From: Adiantum capillus-veneris
Taxonomy: Eukaryota > Streptophyta > Polypodiopsida > Polypodiales > Pteridaceae
Assembly: GCA_014529385.2 (NCBI GenBank)
Contig: CM043946.1
Location: 35,233,558-35,297,557 of the forward strand
Length of the DNA: 64,000 nt
Reading direction: 5' to 3'
The notes under the pieces are model-generated. The model was not told the origin of the DNA and ran no database searches. It worked only from the letters and a program-made list of their open reading frames with translations. The translations under genes were made by a program, and so were the position numbers. Of the stretch, positions 22,945 to 36,858 are shown piece by piece (the first letter of the stretch is position 1; each line of letters begins with the position of its first letter).

Positions 22945-24360
22945 GAAGAAAGTGGGATTTACTGACTGAATCCAAACCTCTTACCTAGAGATGGAGTGAT
23001 CTTCCAACTCCTGCGACTGCATGGATTATTACTTGATCGGTTTCTGCAAATGAATACACTTGATGGCTATGAGATCACTGTATCATTCCAACTGTCAGCA
23101 GATTCAACACTTCCACAATGATTTCAATACAATTTTGCTTGTAGATTATTGACAGTATGTCCAATTTGAGTTTTGACAACTCCTGATAGCTTAAATAGTC
23201 TAGGTCTATGAACACGTCAAAAATGAGTTAGATCTAGGCCAGAGGTACACCGATTGCGATCGTACTTCTGAGCCCAAATTTGACCAAACTTCATCAGCTT
23301 GTTCACTAGGCTATTTTAAGGCTACCTCTCTGATACTTTTGCAATCAAACTTTAAAAAGTCAAGCTTTTACCAGTTCTTGGTTGGAAGTGTCTGTTTCCC
23401 AGAATCTGTTAGTTTGATCTGCTTTTGGTGCTTGATTAGGGATTTGGAAGCTATCTGGGGTTGTCCTGTGTACAGGCTATCCCTCTGTATGGTTTCTTCC
23501 CAGCTTTGATGTGTTTTGGTCTACTGAAAGTCAATTTCTATGCCAATTTAGCAGTTTGTGACTTAACTCTGTATCTAGATGGTTTGATAAGTATTTTGAG
23601 GTTTTTGGCTCTAGGTCCTTTAGACTTTTATGTTTGTATACACCTGAGGATCCCATAAATGAAATCTGGTCAAAATCTAGCACTTAGGTACACCGATCGC
23701 GTCGTACTTCTGAGCCCAAATCAGACCAAATTTGACATGCTTATAGACACTGATGTTTTAGAGCTATCCCCCAAGTCTTTTTGCATTTGGATAATTAAAA
23801 GGCAAGGTTTTGCACTTTTTGGGTCTGTCAGGCTAGTTTTACCCAAGTGGCCCAATTTCCTTGATTTTTGATGTTTTTGGGTGTGGTTTCTTTAGACAAA
23901 CTTGTTTAGAATATTATCAGAAAGGCACACAACAAATCTTGTCCAATTTTGGAGAGAGAGAGAGTGAGAGAGAGGACATGCCTCTAAGTTTCCCTATACA
24001 AAATGTCTCAAGGAATTATAAGGCTTTTTCTTGTGTGGCAGCCCAACAAAGTTATGAGAATCTAGAATTAATAAAGTTCCTAGTATTCAAAAGTGTAACC
24101 AATCAAAATAATAAAAACAAAGAGGTTTTGTCACTAATTCATATATACTAAAGAGCAAGCTTCCTTTAATTTTAAAGACCATGAGCTAGATTGCATTAAA
24201 CTTTTTCTAGGACATCGAACCAAAGGATTTTCAATAGTATATTTCAAGCAAACACTTTCAACCTTTGTCTTATGTTGCTTATTAGAGACACTAGTAAAAC
24301 GGCGTCGCCTTCGGCGGCGGCATGGCTCCTCTTATCTTCAAACCCCTTGCTCTTGACAAA
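22945..24360. other. Leader or flank of element A with a direct repeat
   Basis: No gene recognised. It presumably begins as the 5' leader of element A. A direct repeat of about 45 bp (aggtacaccgat...cgtacttctgagccc) lies at 23243-23290 and 23686-23731. A GC-rich palindromic stretch (cgtcgccttcggcggcggc) is at about 24301-24321. No primer-binding site or LTR was identified. Confidence 0.5.
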
Positions 24361-24362
24361 TT

Positions 24363-24839
24363 TCATAAAGTTAGATCAACAAAAGTACTCTCTCTCTCCA
24401 TAGGTTTAGTATAATCGTGACCGCTTTCTACGCTCTGTGTGTGTGTGTGTGCGTGCGCACGCGCGTGCTTGCTATTTGTCCGTGTCACCGATTGCAGGAA
24501 ACACGGCAGAATCAAGTTGCTTGTGACACCCCTTCTCCATGCCATGTTTACCTTTACCTTCAAGATGCAAGCGAGCGTTATTCCATCTGGAGAGACACCC
24601 TTGCTTAACATTTGTGGAAAATAGCAGAGAGCTTCTTGGCCTGCCCAGTTGGACATATCCCATAATTAATGCATTCCAAGAGATGACATCCCAATTAGGA
24701 GGCTCCTCACGCACTTTTTGTGCTTTATGAAGTGCACCACAGTTATTGATACATGTCAACCAAGACGTTGCTAAGCACGATGTTTTCTTTGAACACCCCC
24801 ATTGTAGAGTCCGAACTTCAGCCGTCTCGTCCCCCCCCC

Positions 24840-24871
<32 letters not shown>

Positions 24872-25930
24872 TTCCCCCTTGTCATGTTTTCCTTTAAGAT
24901 TCAAGAGAATGTAATTGTATCGAGAGAGACACCCTTGCTTGGCATCTACCAAAAATAGCACAGAGCTTCTTAGCCCTGCCCAAGTTTGACATATCTTGCA
25001 ATTAGTGCATTCCAATAGACAACATCCCAGTTAGGAGGCTCGTTGCGCACTTTTGTGCTCTATGAAGTACACCACATGTCAACAACCTGAGACTAACAAT
25101 ATCATCGTGAATTGTTTTACCCATATTAGTCTTGTGTGATGCCACATGCCATCAAGGTGCAAGTGTCTGTGATTGCGTTTAGAGAGATGCGCTCTCTCTG
25201 CATCTGTTGAAAATAGCTCAGAGCTTTACGACCTTGACGCTTGCCTTTCCTCCCCCCATTATAGAGGCCGACAGACGTCTTGTCGTAGATTTCCCCCTTC
25301 TCCATGCCATGTTTTCCTTCAAGATACCAACAAATGATATTGCATCTAGAGAGACACCCTCGCTTCACATCTGTGTTGAAAATAGCACAAAGCTTCATGG
25401 CCCTGCCCCTAGTGCATTCCAAGAGACGACATCCCGGTCAGGAGGCTCCCCTCACGCACTTTTTGTGCTTTATGAAGTGCACCACATTTATTGATACATG
25501 TCAACCAAGTGGTGCTAAGCACGACGTTTTCTCTCAACAACCCCGTTCTAACAATATCATGGTGAGTTCTATTGCCCATATGAGCATGTTGTGAAATTCC
25601 ACATATGATCTTCCCCTTCTCCACGCCATGTTTTCCTTCAAGATGCAATCAAATGTGATTGCATCTGGAGAGACACCCTCGCTTCACATCGGTGTTGAAA
25701 ATAGCATAGAGCTTCTTGGCCTTGCCCCAGTTGGACATATCCCACAATTAGTGCATTCCAAGAGACGACATCCCAGTCAGGAGCCTCCTCACGCACTTTT
25801 TGTGCTTTATGCAATGCACCGCATTTATAGATAAAAGTCAACCAAGGCGGTGCTAAGCATGAAGTTTTCTCTCAACAACCCCGATATAACAATGTCATGG
25901 TGAATTCTATTGCCCATATGACTTGTTGTG
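24363..25930 (-). pseudogene. PPR (PLS-class) gene relic, minus strand
   Basis: Pentatricopeptide repeat proteins bind organelle RNA. At least four degenerate blocks each resemble part of a P-L-S triplet: WDVISWNALIMGYVQLG near 24660, WDVVSWNALIVGYVQLG near 25750, 'sALHKAQKVRE' segments, and C-INKCGALHKA. The blocks recur at irregular intervals of about 320-420 bp (for example catgttttccttcaagat at 24885, 25305 and 25628). Frameshifts, stops and a poly-C tract at 24831-24871 interrupt it. No start, mitochondrial presequence or E/DYW domain was found. Confidence 0.75.
24831..24871. repeat. Poly-C tract
   Basis: Nine C, one T, then about 31 C (about 24841-24871), inside the PPR relic. The run length may be affected by sequencing or assembly. 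Confidence 0.85.
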
Positions 25931-28019
<2,089 letters not shown>

Positions 28020-28354
28020 GAGGAAAATGGTATAACCTTTCTATCACCCAAGTGTGGTAGATTGGTTATGCCATTTCCCTCTTGAATAACAGGTCTTGAG
28101 TTCAACTCCTCGTCGGTTAGATCTGTAAGGTCTCTTTGGATAGTTTCTTACGACGTTAAAACTCTCTTCTTTTCGGGTGTGTGTGTGCTAATAAAAAGAG
28201 GAAAATGGTATAACCTTTCTATCACCCAAGTGTGGTAAATTGGTTATGTCATTTCCCTCTTGAATAACAGGTCTTGAGTTTAACTCCTCGTCCGCTAGAT
28301 CTTTAAGGTCTCTTGGGATAGTTTCTTATGACGTTAAAACTCTCTTCTTCTCGG

Positions 28355-28399
<45 letters not shown>

Positions 28400-28560
28400 A
28401 CAATAAAAAGAGGAAAATGGTATAACCTTTCTATCACCCAAGTGTGGTAATTTGGTTATGCCATTTCCCTCTTGAACAACAGGTCTTGAGTTCAATTCCT
28501 CGTCGGCTAGATCTTTAAGGTCTCTTGGGATAGTTTCCTACGACGTTAAAACACTCTTCT
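28020..28560 (+). mobile_element. Three tandem SINE-like (tRNA-derived) units
   Basis: Units start at 28020, 28198 and 28410 with gaggaaaatggtataacc. Each has an RNA polymerase III-type A box (tggtagattgg at 28055-28065 in unit 1, matching TGGYnnAnnGG) and about 35 bp on a B-box-like gagttcaactcc (28098-28109). A body then ends in ctcttctt followed by a (GT)n stretch and aataaaaag. The (GT)n differs greatly in length between units (about 28357-28396 is the longest). Strong evidence for repetition; SINE identity is inferred from box spacing. Confidence 0.65.
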
Positions 28561-28986
28561 TCTTCTTTTTCTTCTTCTTCTTCTTTCTCTCTCTCTCTCT
28601 CTCATACGTTGTTTCTCTTTCCATCTACCTAAGAGTTACCTAATGAATAATAAATTGTAAGCTCATTGTTTAATCATGCATTCCTAATCAAATGTTGACT
28701 TAGAAAATTGAAAAAATATGTATGTCCATTATAAATAAATGTATTTCTGAACAAATGTTTATTAAGTCACAAAGATAGATTTAATCATATTCAAGTGTAA
28801 ATAATGGACCTCATAAACTGTGTGTGTGTGTGTTCACACACACACTTCTCTTATTGGGTAAACTATTTTCAATTAATCAAATAATTTTTAACAAAGTTGA
28901 ATTGGTGAATATCTCTCTCGCTCTCCATATATATACACATACACACACATTCTCTACATATATTTATTTTTATCTCTTTGTTCCCT

Positions 28987-29032
<46 letters not shown>

Positions 29033-29498
29033 TTATTAGGCCTTTTTGTCTAGTATCTCAAGGGGTAGGCCAAACGTTATTGTATTTTTATTCATAACAA
29101 AAAAGAAAATTTTTTTTAATCCCTTTACAAATCATAAAAAAATAAACTAAAAAATTTATAAGTTTTATTTGTAAGTTTAAAAATATTGCAAAATTTCTTG
29201 TTTTTCTTTGTAATTTTCATAGGGTGACTCCATAATGTGAGGTTTATTACTTATTGGAGAGAGGTGAGGAAGCATGACCCTTTCTCACCTTCCTTGTGAG
29301 AAGTACAAGGGAGTAATCTTATAAAATAGATAACTTTCATGGGAGAAGTGCAAGGGAGGAAGATTATGAGGATATGATTATGGATTTGATAAGTTTGGGA
29401 GAATGCAAAGGAGTGCTTGATATAGAATGAATAGGAAGGAGAGAGAAATGGGAGCATTGAAAGGGGGGGAAGATGAGGCAAGGGTATAGATAACAAGA
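28561..29498. repeat. Microsatellite-rich spacer upstream of the ankyrin exon
   Basis: (CTT)n and (CT)n at about 28557-28602, a GT/CA palindromic tract at about 28818-28845, (CT)n at about 28989-29028, otherwise AT-rich. The last 250 bp before the ankyrin start are purine-rich. No promoter motif can be supported. Confidence 0.7.
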
Positions 29499-30072
29499 GT
29501 GGAAGGGAATGAAGAATATTTTAGGGAGGAGTTATTCAAGGTGGCATGTAATGGCGACCTACAAATGGTTAGGAATATGCTAGAGGGAGATAAGACGAGG
29601 GTTATTAGTGATGAATGGGAAGTGCATCCACTACGTGGGGTGATAATGGCAGCTAAGACTAGGGTTAGTATAGTAGATATTCTACTTCGCCATTACGGGC
29701 ATGACCTCTTGTTGAAATCTCAAGACCCAAGCACAAGAAACACCCTCCTTCACTTGGCTTCCCACCCCAAAAAGGAGAAGCTTTCCATCTTCTTCCTCAA
29801 GTACCTTGTTGTGCTCAAACCAGAGCAGCTTGATCCCTTTACGAATCAATCTTTCCTTGATGCTATCAACCACAAAAATCAAACTGCTCTTCACATTGCT
29901 ACAGATAACCTCCTTATTGATGTAATGGAAATGGCCTATGAACTTTGAAAGTAGCGGAATTAGGAAATTAGGTGAAGCACTTTTGAGAGATTACTTTGTG
30001 AGCATAGCGGGTGAACTTAACCTAGCACTGGAGGTGGTAAGGGTGTTGTTTGAACAACATTTTGGGCCCTAG
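29499..30072 (+). pseudogene. Ankyrin-repeat protein, N-terminal exon
   Basis: From the ATG at 29499 (MEGNEEYFREELFKVACNGD) the frame has ankyrin units: LFKVACNGDLQMVRNML, NTLLHLASHPKKEKL and NQTALHIATDN. This is the N-terminal pattern of ankyrin-PGG membrane proteins. The frame stops at 29946; a +1 shift continues an amphipathic stretch (LLRDYFVSIAGELNLALEVV) to a stop at 30070. A good splice donor (gtg|gtaagg) lies at about 30034, so the exon may end there instead. The matching PGG and transmembrane end is at 44310-44954, with about 14 kb of transposons and repeats between. I cannot tell a very long intron from disruption. Confidence 0.65.
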
Positions 30073-30091
30073 GGACCATGTGTTGTGACGT

Positions 30092-32613
30092 TTATTCAAG
30101 AGGTGGGGCCAACATCAATGCAGGCACTCGAGGTGTGTCTGCCCATGCTAAGGTTGGTCTATTGGCCATCGTACGCTTAAATACTATGCAATCCTTAGCT
30201 TGATGATCATACCTCCCATAGACATTGTAATTCCCATTGAATTTCACTCTAAAAGTAGGGCATTCACTGGTACTATGCGGACCACAGCATACTGAGCACC
30301 ATTGTTGCTCCTTTCTTGGATACATATGATTGTTTTGCGGAGCATGATTGTCTCTAAGACTCTCTTGAATAGCCTTGGTGAGATCTGCTAAAGTCATTTC
30401 ATATATCTTTGGCTACTTAGCAATAGGATTTAGGGTCATTTGTTGATGCCCCGATGCTTGCGAGCTAATAAATTTAGACTCAACAGACACTCTTTCTCCT
30501 TGAATCATTAAATTATCCTCCAATTGGATCGCATTGGTGGTGACTACTTCCCAAGTGGTGATACCTCTAATGACCAGGCCATTGTAGATATCCTCGTGTC
30601 GTAATCCCCTAATGAATCTATCAAGCAATTGATTATTATTGAAGCGCTCATTTGGATTACAATGAGAATTAAAATGCTTTAAGCGACTAATAAAGTCTCT
30701 CACCGATCTCCTTCCTCTCTTTTGGCTTTCTGGAGCTGAGAGGCTACACCACAAAGCACTCCCTCTTGTATGTATTCTTTCAAAAATAGTCTCCTAAGAG
30801 TAGGATAAATCATTTTTTCTTCCACCCTTAGGGTTCTATACCAATCCCCTGCCTTCCCACTTAAGGTTAGGCTTAAAGCATTACTCTTATGCAGGTCATT
30901 GTGTTCTCCTAGAGAATCGCATATTTGTTCAAACACTTTGATATGCTTTCTCACATCCCCGTCTCCATTCAATTTTTGTGTGAGCTTGGCTATTTGTACT
31001 GCCTTACTTCTAGGCTCTCTATCAAGCATGTTACGCATATTCTCAGCAATAGATCGACCGATAACTTGAGCAAATGTTGCCAAGTCACCTAAGTGAGCAG
31101 GAACCGTGGGTGAAGGCGCTCCAGAGACTACATGTGTAGTAGGTATTGGCATTGGGCTTAGTGCATAGGAAGCCCTTGAGTTCCACTGTTGGTACGGTGT
31201 TCTGCCATGTGGCGGGCCAAAGTTCATATGTGTGGCTGTAGGCATAGCAGACGTCGGATGTGATATGCAAATGCTAGCCGGTATGGTTCCATGGAAATAA
31301 GAGCTTGGGTGTTGTGGTTGTGGAGCATAGGTTGTTGAAACAATGGGAGGGGTAGGGACTACATGAGTACGTGGACCCATAGGTGCATACGATTGGTACA
31401 CACTTGTAGGTATTGTTGCACGCATTGTGCTACCATGTAGTGGTGCTTTACTAACAACTGAGGTCCATGACGTGTTTCTCGGGATGTCCATCATTGGGGT
31501 AGGCATGGTAGCCGTGGTGTCATCAAGGGAAAGATGATCTAGACTTGGAAAAGTAAAGCTATCACTTGTGGGCTCAGATTGCATTGAGACCCCTGGCGAA
31601 ACAACATATGGGGGATCCATCGGACTTACCAAGGGAGTCTCCATTTGCGATAAGGTTGGTTGGTTAGCCTTCCCTGTATCCAAGAATCTCATGAGACCCG
31701 TTGAAGGCAAGTGGATCCCTTGGTTCTGTCTCTCTAACTCAATAACCCTATGGATGACCTCACCAACTCTTTGTTGTTGATCCTCCATCCTAGTAGCACC
31801 CATTGTGGATTGTAGGACATCTAACCAACCCACGCGATAGGTGTGACCTGTGTATAGGTCGATTAGAGTTTTTGTTTGTAGTTCGTACTCCCAGTTCTCA
31901 TTTAAGAACGCTCCATCTAGGATAGAGGTGCTAGGGGTGTCCTTTGAACTAGATGCAATGTGGCTCTCTATGGGTTGACATTTAGTGGTCGCTAATTCAG
32001 GAGCACTTGATTGCTCTCCTTGCAATGATATTGACATAGGAGCTTTTTCTTTTAGCTCTCTTCATTGCTCCGCCTTGCGTAAGCTCTCAATTTCCTTTTC
32101 CCTAGCCACAATGATATATCGCTCAACCTCTTGCACTTCGGCAACGCTTCTACCATCAGGTAATATGACCTCAGAGGGGAATAACTCTGAAGAGTCTGGA
32201 GGTGCAGTGAATGGAGTATTCACATGCACACTCTCTAAAGGCATAGGGTCTACGTTGGTCATGAATAGAGAATTTACTTCCCCACCCCCCTCATTTACAT
32301 CGTTAACTCCATGTTCGGATCAAGTGGCTCTACTAAAGGTTTCCTTCAAGCGGCTAAGCACGCTCGGCCCGGACCGTGGACCCATGGTATGCATGTCTTG
32401 GATTGAGCTATCAGGATTAGGCATTGGGTAACCCTCCATGATGTCGTAGTCAGAGGAAGAGTCACTAGCCGCTATGTTCGGGTCTTGGTTTGTACTACCT
32501 TGGGTCCCCGTAGAGGGCCCGGAACCTAAGGTAGGTGGATATTGAGAACTCGCGTAATTCAAAATTCTCTCTAGTTGCTCTGTCTCTAGAACACAAATAG
32601 AGCGCAGATGCAT
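30092..32613 (-). pseudogene. Gag of the gag-only element
   Basis: About 840 codons from MHLRS at 32613. The N-terminal half is Ser/Pro/Thr-rich and low in complexity. The capsid-like gag domain is at about 31000-30450 (VFEQICDSLGEHNDL, SLTLSGKAGDWYRTL, then after a shift near 30740 DFISRLKHFNSHC and LLDRFIRGLRHEDIY). A zinc knuckle CSVCCGPHSTSEC is near 30290. Stops at 32320 and 32062 lie in the same frame. Ends at 30092. Confidence 0.8.
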
Positions 32614-33335
32614 GTGCCTTGAGCACCCTAGAAGCGTCGACGAATAACCTCGAAGGTTAACCGCTTACTTTTTTAGGCGTCCGTTTTTACTCGTTTTTTT
32701 AATGTTTTTTAATGATCAGTTTTTTATTAAAGTGTGTGATAGCTCAAAATGAGTGTATCACTTAGAGGGTCGCGATGTGCTTTACAACACAATGTTTGGT
32801 CACCTGAAACTCCGTTGGTCCTCAAAAAATCGATTTTTAGCTACATGTGAAGCTAAAATGCGTAATTTTAAAGGGCAACTGAGGCCTGAGCTTGAGTGTG
32901 AGCTTGGGCTTGGGTCCGGGTTTGGATCTGGGAGATATTCCCGATCCTGGTCCTACCTTTAATTTTTTATTATTTTTTATTAAAAAAAATTCCGGGATAA
33001 AGTTCGTCGTGGCTTGCACGCGAGCACACACACACACTCTACCTACCAACTTACAACTAATACACCTACTATTACACACTAACACACTTCATTAGCTCTC
33101 ACAGATCTACTTCCTACTTACTCTACTTTACATTATAGAACTAAAAACCTTAATACTAACACCTTAGCACTGAGAAAACACAGTAACCTTTCAAAACTTC
33201 ATTAACAAAGACATACACAGTAGCAACAAAAAATTCTTCTTCTCAACACACACACCTTCCTTCTCTACCTTTCCTACAATTGAAATTGCACCACAGAGAA
33301 GCACAGAGTGCTACTCGAGCTTAATGCATGGAATT

Positions 33336-33353
33336 TCCCTGGCAACGGTGCCA
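33336..33353 (-). promoter_or_regulatory. Primer-binding site, Asp-tRNA type
   Basis: Minus strand TGGCACCGTTGCCAGGGA. It differs at two of 18 positions from the Asp-tRNA-complementary site known for Athila-type elements (TGGCGCCGTTGCCGGGGA, from memory). It sits 4 bp from the LTR edge, as expected. Confidence 0.7.
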
Positions 33354-33357
33354 AAAA

Positions 33358-33589
33358 TGTACGTGTCTATCGCATGTGTCAATGCAAGGAACTTGCCAAT
33401 ACACTGTGTGCGAGCCACAAATGGCTCCAAGCACACAACCAAACTAATGTAGCAAGTTGAAGAGAGCAAGGGTGTGTCACTTACCGCTCTACGCTCTCCT
33501 TCGTAGAGGATTCCTCGTCGCGACGAAGAAGGAGCCGTCGCCGTGTCATCGTCGCAATGATCAATCTCTCTCTCTCTCTCTCTCTCTCT

Positions 33590-33623
<34 letters not shown>

Positions 33624-34001
33624 TACACACACACACACACAAGGAGGTGAAGAAGAAGAAGATGGAGATGGAGATGGAGCAAGAGCACTCTTCTATTGCA
33701 CAAATGAAAGAATGAATGAATTTTAGGTTTAGTTGACTTTTATATGAGCTCGCCCCATTCACACTTGGGCGCCCATACTTACCCAGTTAACCTTGAATGT
33801 TCCAGCTAGAGTGCGCCTCTCATCGGCGATCACTCTACCCTTTCCCTATTGGACCGACAAGCCCGGTACCTGACTCTACCAAATAAATAATACGGCATCC
33901 GTCGTAGGCGATAGGGTGTCCGTGAGCCGCGAGGGTTAACACACTCACCCTAGTATCCCCCACCCACACTCACCCTACCCACCTACCCATGGATCAGAGG
34001 C
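33358..34001 (-). repeat. 5' LTR of the gag-only element (right edge uncertain)
   Basis: Starts on the plus strand with tgtacgtg next to the primer-binding site. A TATA-like catataaaag on the minus strand lies at about 33735-33745. It contains (CT)n/(CA)n at about 33564-33641. The far edge is placed at ggatca near 34001 only as a candidate; no second LTR is available for comparison. Confidence 0.5.
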
Positions 34002-34003
34002 CC

Positions 34004-34218
<215 letters not shown>

Positions 34219-34379
34219 CCTACAACGTTAATGCAACCGGCGCAAGGCCTTGGAGGCTTGCAGGAATGCCATCTTAATTAGAGACTTGTAATGCCCTCGT
34301 TACGTTAACGATCACCTAGTAGAATGATACCTGCACAAATGAATGAATGAATGAGTGAGAAAAATTAGAATTATTTTGT

Positions 34380-35210
34380 GGGTTTTTACTCTATTTTGGA
34401 GCGGAATTTCTTCCTTTGCCCTTTGCCCCAGTGCTCGAACTTTGTTTTTCCTAAAAACTTGGCAAACCTACAACTATGAAACAACAGAGGTAAATTGAAG
34501 GTTTTTACACCAAATTACACTAATTTTTTAATAAATTTTGTAGGTTTTCTCACCTTTAAATATAAAATTTAGAGGTAAATTTCAAAAATTGTAGGTCGGA
34601 TTACACTAAACCTAGGTTTTTTCAAGCATTGCTTTGCCCTCAACCGGCATTTTTCAAAATGAAAACGGCACAATATTAAAACAAGATACATTTTTGCCAA
34701 ATACTAAGGGCACGCCACACTGCAGAACATTCGGGAAAATAGCTTTTGCCAACAGAATTTTTTTAAAAACTGAGTTATTTTTATGATTTTTTACACTATT
34801 TCGACACTAGTTTTCTCTATTTGGGGGCATAATTTCTCCCTTTGCGCTTGCCCTCAATCGGCATTTTTTACATGGAAAACGGCACGATATTAAGTTGACA
34901 CATTTTTCTAGAACATTACTTCTACCCCGTGATCGGTTTTCACTAGTTTTTAGGGGTTATACCAATTTTTACACTAAAATCCTCCACCTTTAGCCGGCTT
35001 CAAGGCTTCAAGACTTCCTGTAGTGTTCGAGAAAAATCATTTTTTCAAACATACAAAATTCCTATCCTTGAATTTGCCAAGATAAAATTTTAGAAAATTA
35101 CGTTATTTTTGGGGTTTTTGCACTATCTTTCTCTATTTTAGGACATAATTTCTCACTGGCATTTTTCAAATTGAAAACGACACGATATTAAGCTGAGACA
35201 CATTTTTTTC
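34380..35210. repeat. Degenerate tandem repeat, about 200-300 bp unit
   Basis: At least three copies of a unit that includes 'ggcatttttcaaaatg', 'aaaacggcac' and 'gatattaag...gacacatttt' (about 34645, 34856 and 35157), each preceded by 'tctatttt...cataatttct'. AT-rich, no coding potential. Confidence 0.7.
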
Positions 35211-35273
35211 CATCTCTGACTTCCTGTGACAATTTGGAGCAGCCATATTTTGATTTGAGCCTTGGAAAGATGC

Positions 35274-35275
<2 letters not shown>

Positions 35276-35310
<35 letters not shown>

Positions 35311-35420
35311 TTTTAAATTTGATTTCAAAAAAAATGTTCCATGTTTCATTAAAAGTGAAAAGACCCATACTCCCTGATTTCAAAGTCATCAATTCCCAAG
35401 AAATATCTAGTCCTCATTAA

Positions 35421-35468
<48 letters not shown>

Positions 35469-35809
35469 CTTTATACAATGGTTTTCCTATTATTAGATAG
35501 GGGGTCGTTGCAACTTGAGTCCACCATTCAACATAGGGCTAGGTCACGTGCACGATGCTCTCCTACCTTCCTCATGATAAACAATTGGATTTTTCATTGA
35601 CCTAATAATCATCAAGTGCAATAAATGCATTGATTTGACGTTCCCAAGCGGTTTTCTTGCTACAAAATGGGAGCCTTTTGGTGCGTAGCACAAACAAGAA
35701 GGTTTTTGCACCCCCCCACCCCTCTCAAAAAAAAACTCGCATAGCTTTGTTTCCTTTTCCGTCGTGTTGCCTAAGCAAAATTTCGCTCCCTAAGTCGGTT
35801 TGCTTTTAA

Positions 35810-35892
<83 letters not shown>

Positions 35893-36180
35893 GCGGTATA
35901 TTAGGTGTGTTTTCACCTTGATATGATGCATATACAAACACACACACACACACACATGTGTGTGTGTGTGTGTGTTATGCATGCTATGCATGTGTGTGTA
36001 CGTATTTATACATATATGTATCTAAAATACATATGTAAATGTGCATAGTTGTAGAAATGAATGTGTTTTTGCGTGTGTGTGTGTGTGTTTATTTATTTAT
36101 ATCTATATATTTATATAAATATCAATATTGTCTAGTCTAGTATGCTATGCATGAACGTATGTGTGTGTGTGCATACATAT
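35276..36180. repeat. Microsatellite cluster including (AT)38
   Basis: (GA)n at about 35276-35307, (CA)n at about 35422-35466, (AT)n at 35813-35889, palindromic (CA)n/(TG)n at about 35938-35975, and further TG tracts near 36078. Between 35467 and 35812 is plain AT-rich DNA without a gene. Confidence 0.95.
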
Positions 36181-36235
36181 GTGTGAGTATGTCCGCATAC
36201 ATATACACACCCATATTTATTTCTTTCTTTCTTTT

Positions 36236-36280
36236 AAAAAGATCCTTCTATTAGTCAATGCATATCTGCCCATATATCTA
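36236..36280 (-). mobile_element. Orphan LINE 3' end (severely 5'-truncated copy)
   Basis: The plus-strand sequence aaaaagatccttctattagt, then a related 25 bp, matches 65-108, the last 45 bp of the full-length LINE. On the minus strand it is followed by an A-rich tail (aaaagaaagaaagaaataaa). This is the form expected of a dead-on-arrival LINE copy. Only about 45 bp support it. Confidence 0.55.
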
Positions 36281-36290
36281 TATTTAATTA

Positions 36291-36540
36291 CATGCCTACG
36301 TGTATATAAATTTCATATATTTATTTTGTGCTTACTATACATAGAGGGATGTAGGTTTTGGTATAATACTCCTTGGCATGGACCTCAAGTTTTTGCCACG
36401 TGGTCGAATCTTGAGGCTATTGGTACAACCCATGTTATCTTAACTAAATAAAGCTTCAAACCCATAGCCTTGACATGAGCCTTGAATGTGTATAATGATC
36501 CTTAGCATGGACATATTTTTTGCCACATGGTAAGGGGAGA
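36291..36540. repeat. Dispersed copy of the 40.7-41.8 kb repeat unit
   Basis: Closely matches 41012-41200: 'acatgcctacgtgtatataaatttcatata', 'catagagggatgtaggttttgg', 'ctcaagtttttgccacgtgg' and 'aacccatgttatctt' occur in the same order. Confidence 0.85.
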
Positions 36541-36716
36541 GTTATTCCGAGGCCGTACTTGGGTGTGGGCATGTGAGCAGTGGACAATCAAGATTGGAAG
36601 AAAGGTGCCAAAAAGATTGGCTTTTGAGCTTCCCTGACGAGTGGCCAAAAATATGGAAGATTAAGGATGTAGGAGAGCTTGGCTTTAATCCAAAGTATGC
36701 CCGTGCGTCAGTCTTT

Positions 36717-36858
36717 GCCCAAAATAGATACCATCACCCATGAAAATTAGTTGATATAAACGCCTTGATCTCACATAATTTGCCTCTGCCCAAAATAGAT
36801 ACCATCACCCATGAAAATTAGTTGATATAAACGCCTTGATCTCACATAATTTGCCTCT
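36717..36858. repeat. Exact 71-bp tandem duplication
   Basis: The unit from gcccaaaatagataccatca at 36717-36787 is repeated at 36788-36858 with no difference that I can see. Confidence 0.93.

Larger units (their letters stand above)
30073..34001 (-). mobile_element. Gag-only LTR retrotransposon, left end truncated
   Basis: Minus-strand order: LTR (33358 to about 34001), primer-binding site (33336-33353), leader (about 32614-33335), gag frame (32613-30092). No protease, RT or integrase follows and no 3' LTR is seen before the ankyrin exon at 30072. It is either a truncated element or a gag-only non-autonomous form (TR-GAG type). Confidence 0.65.
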
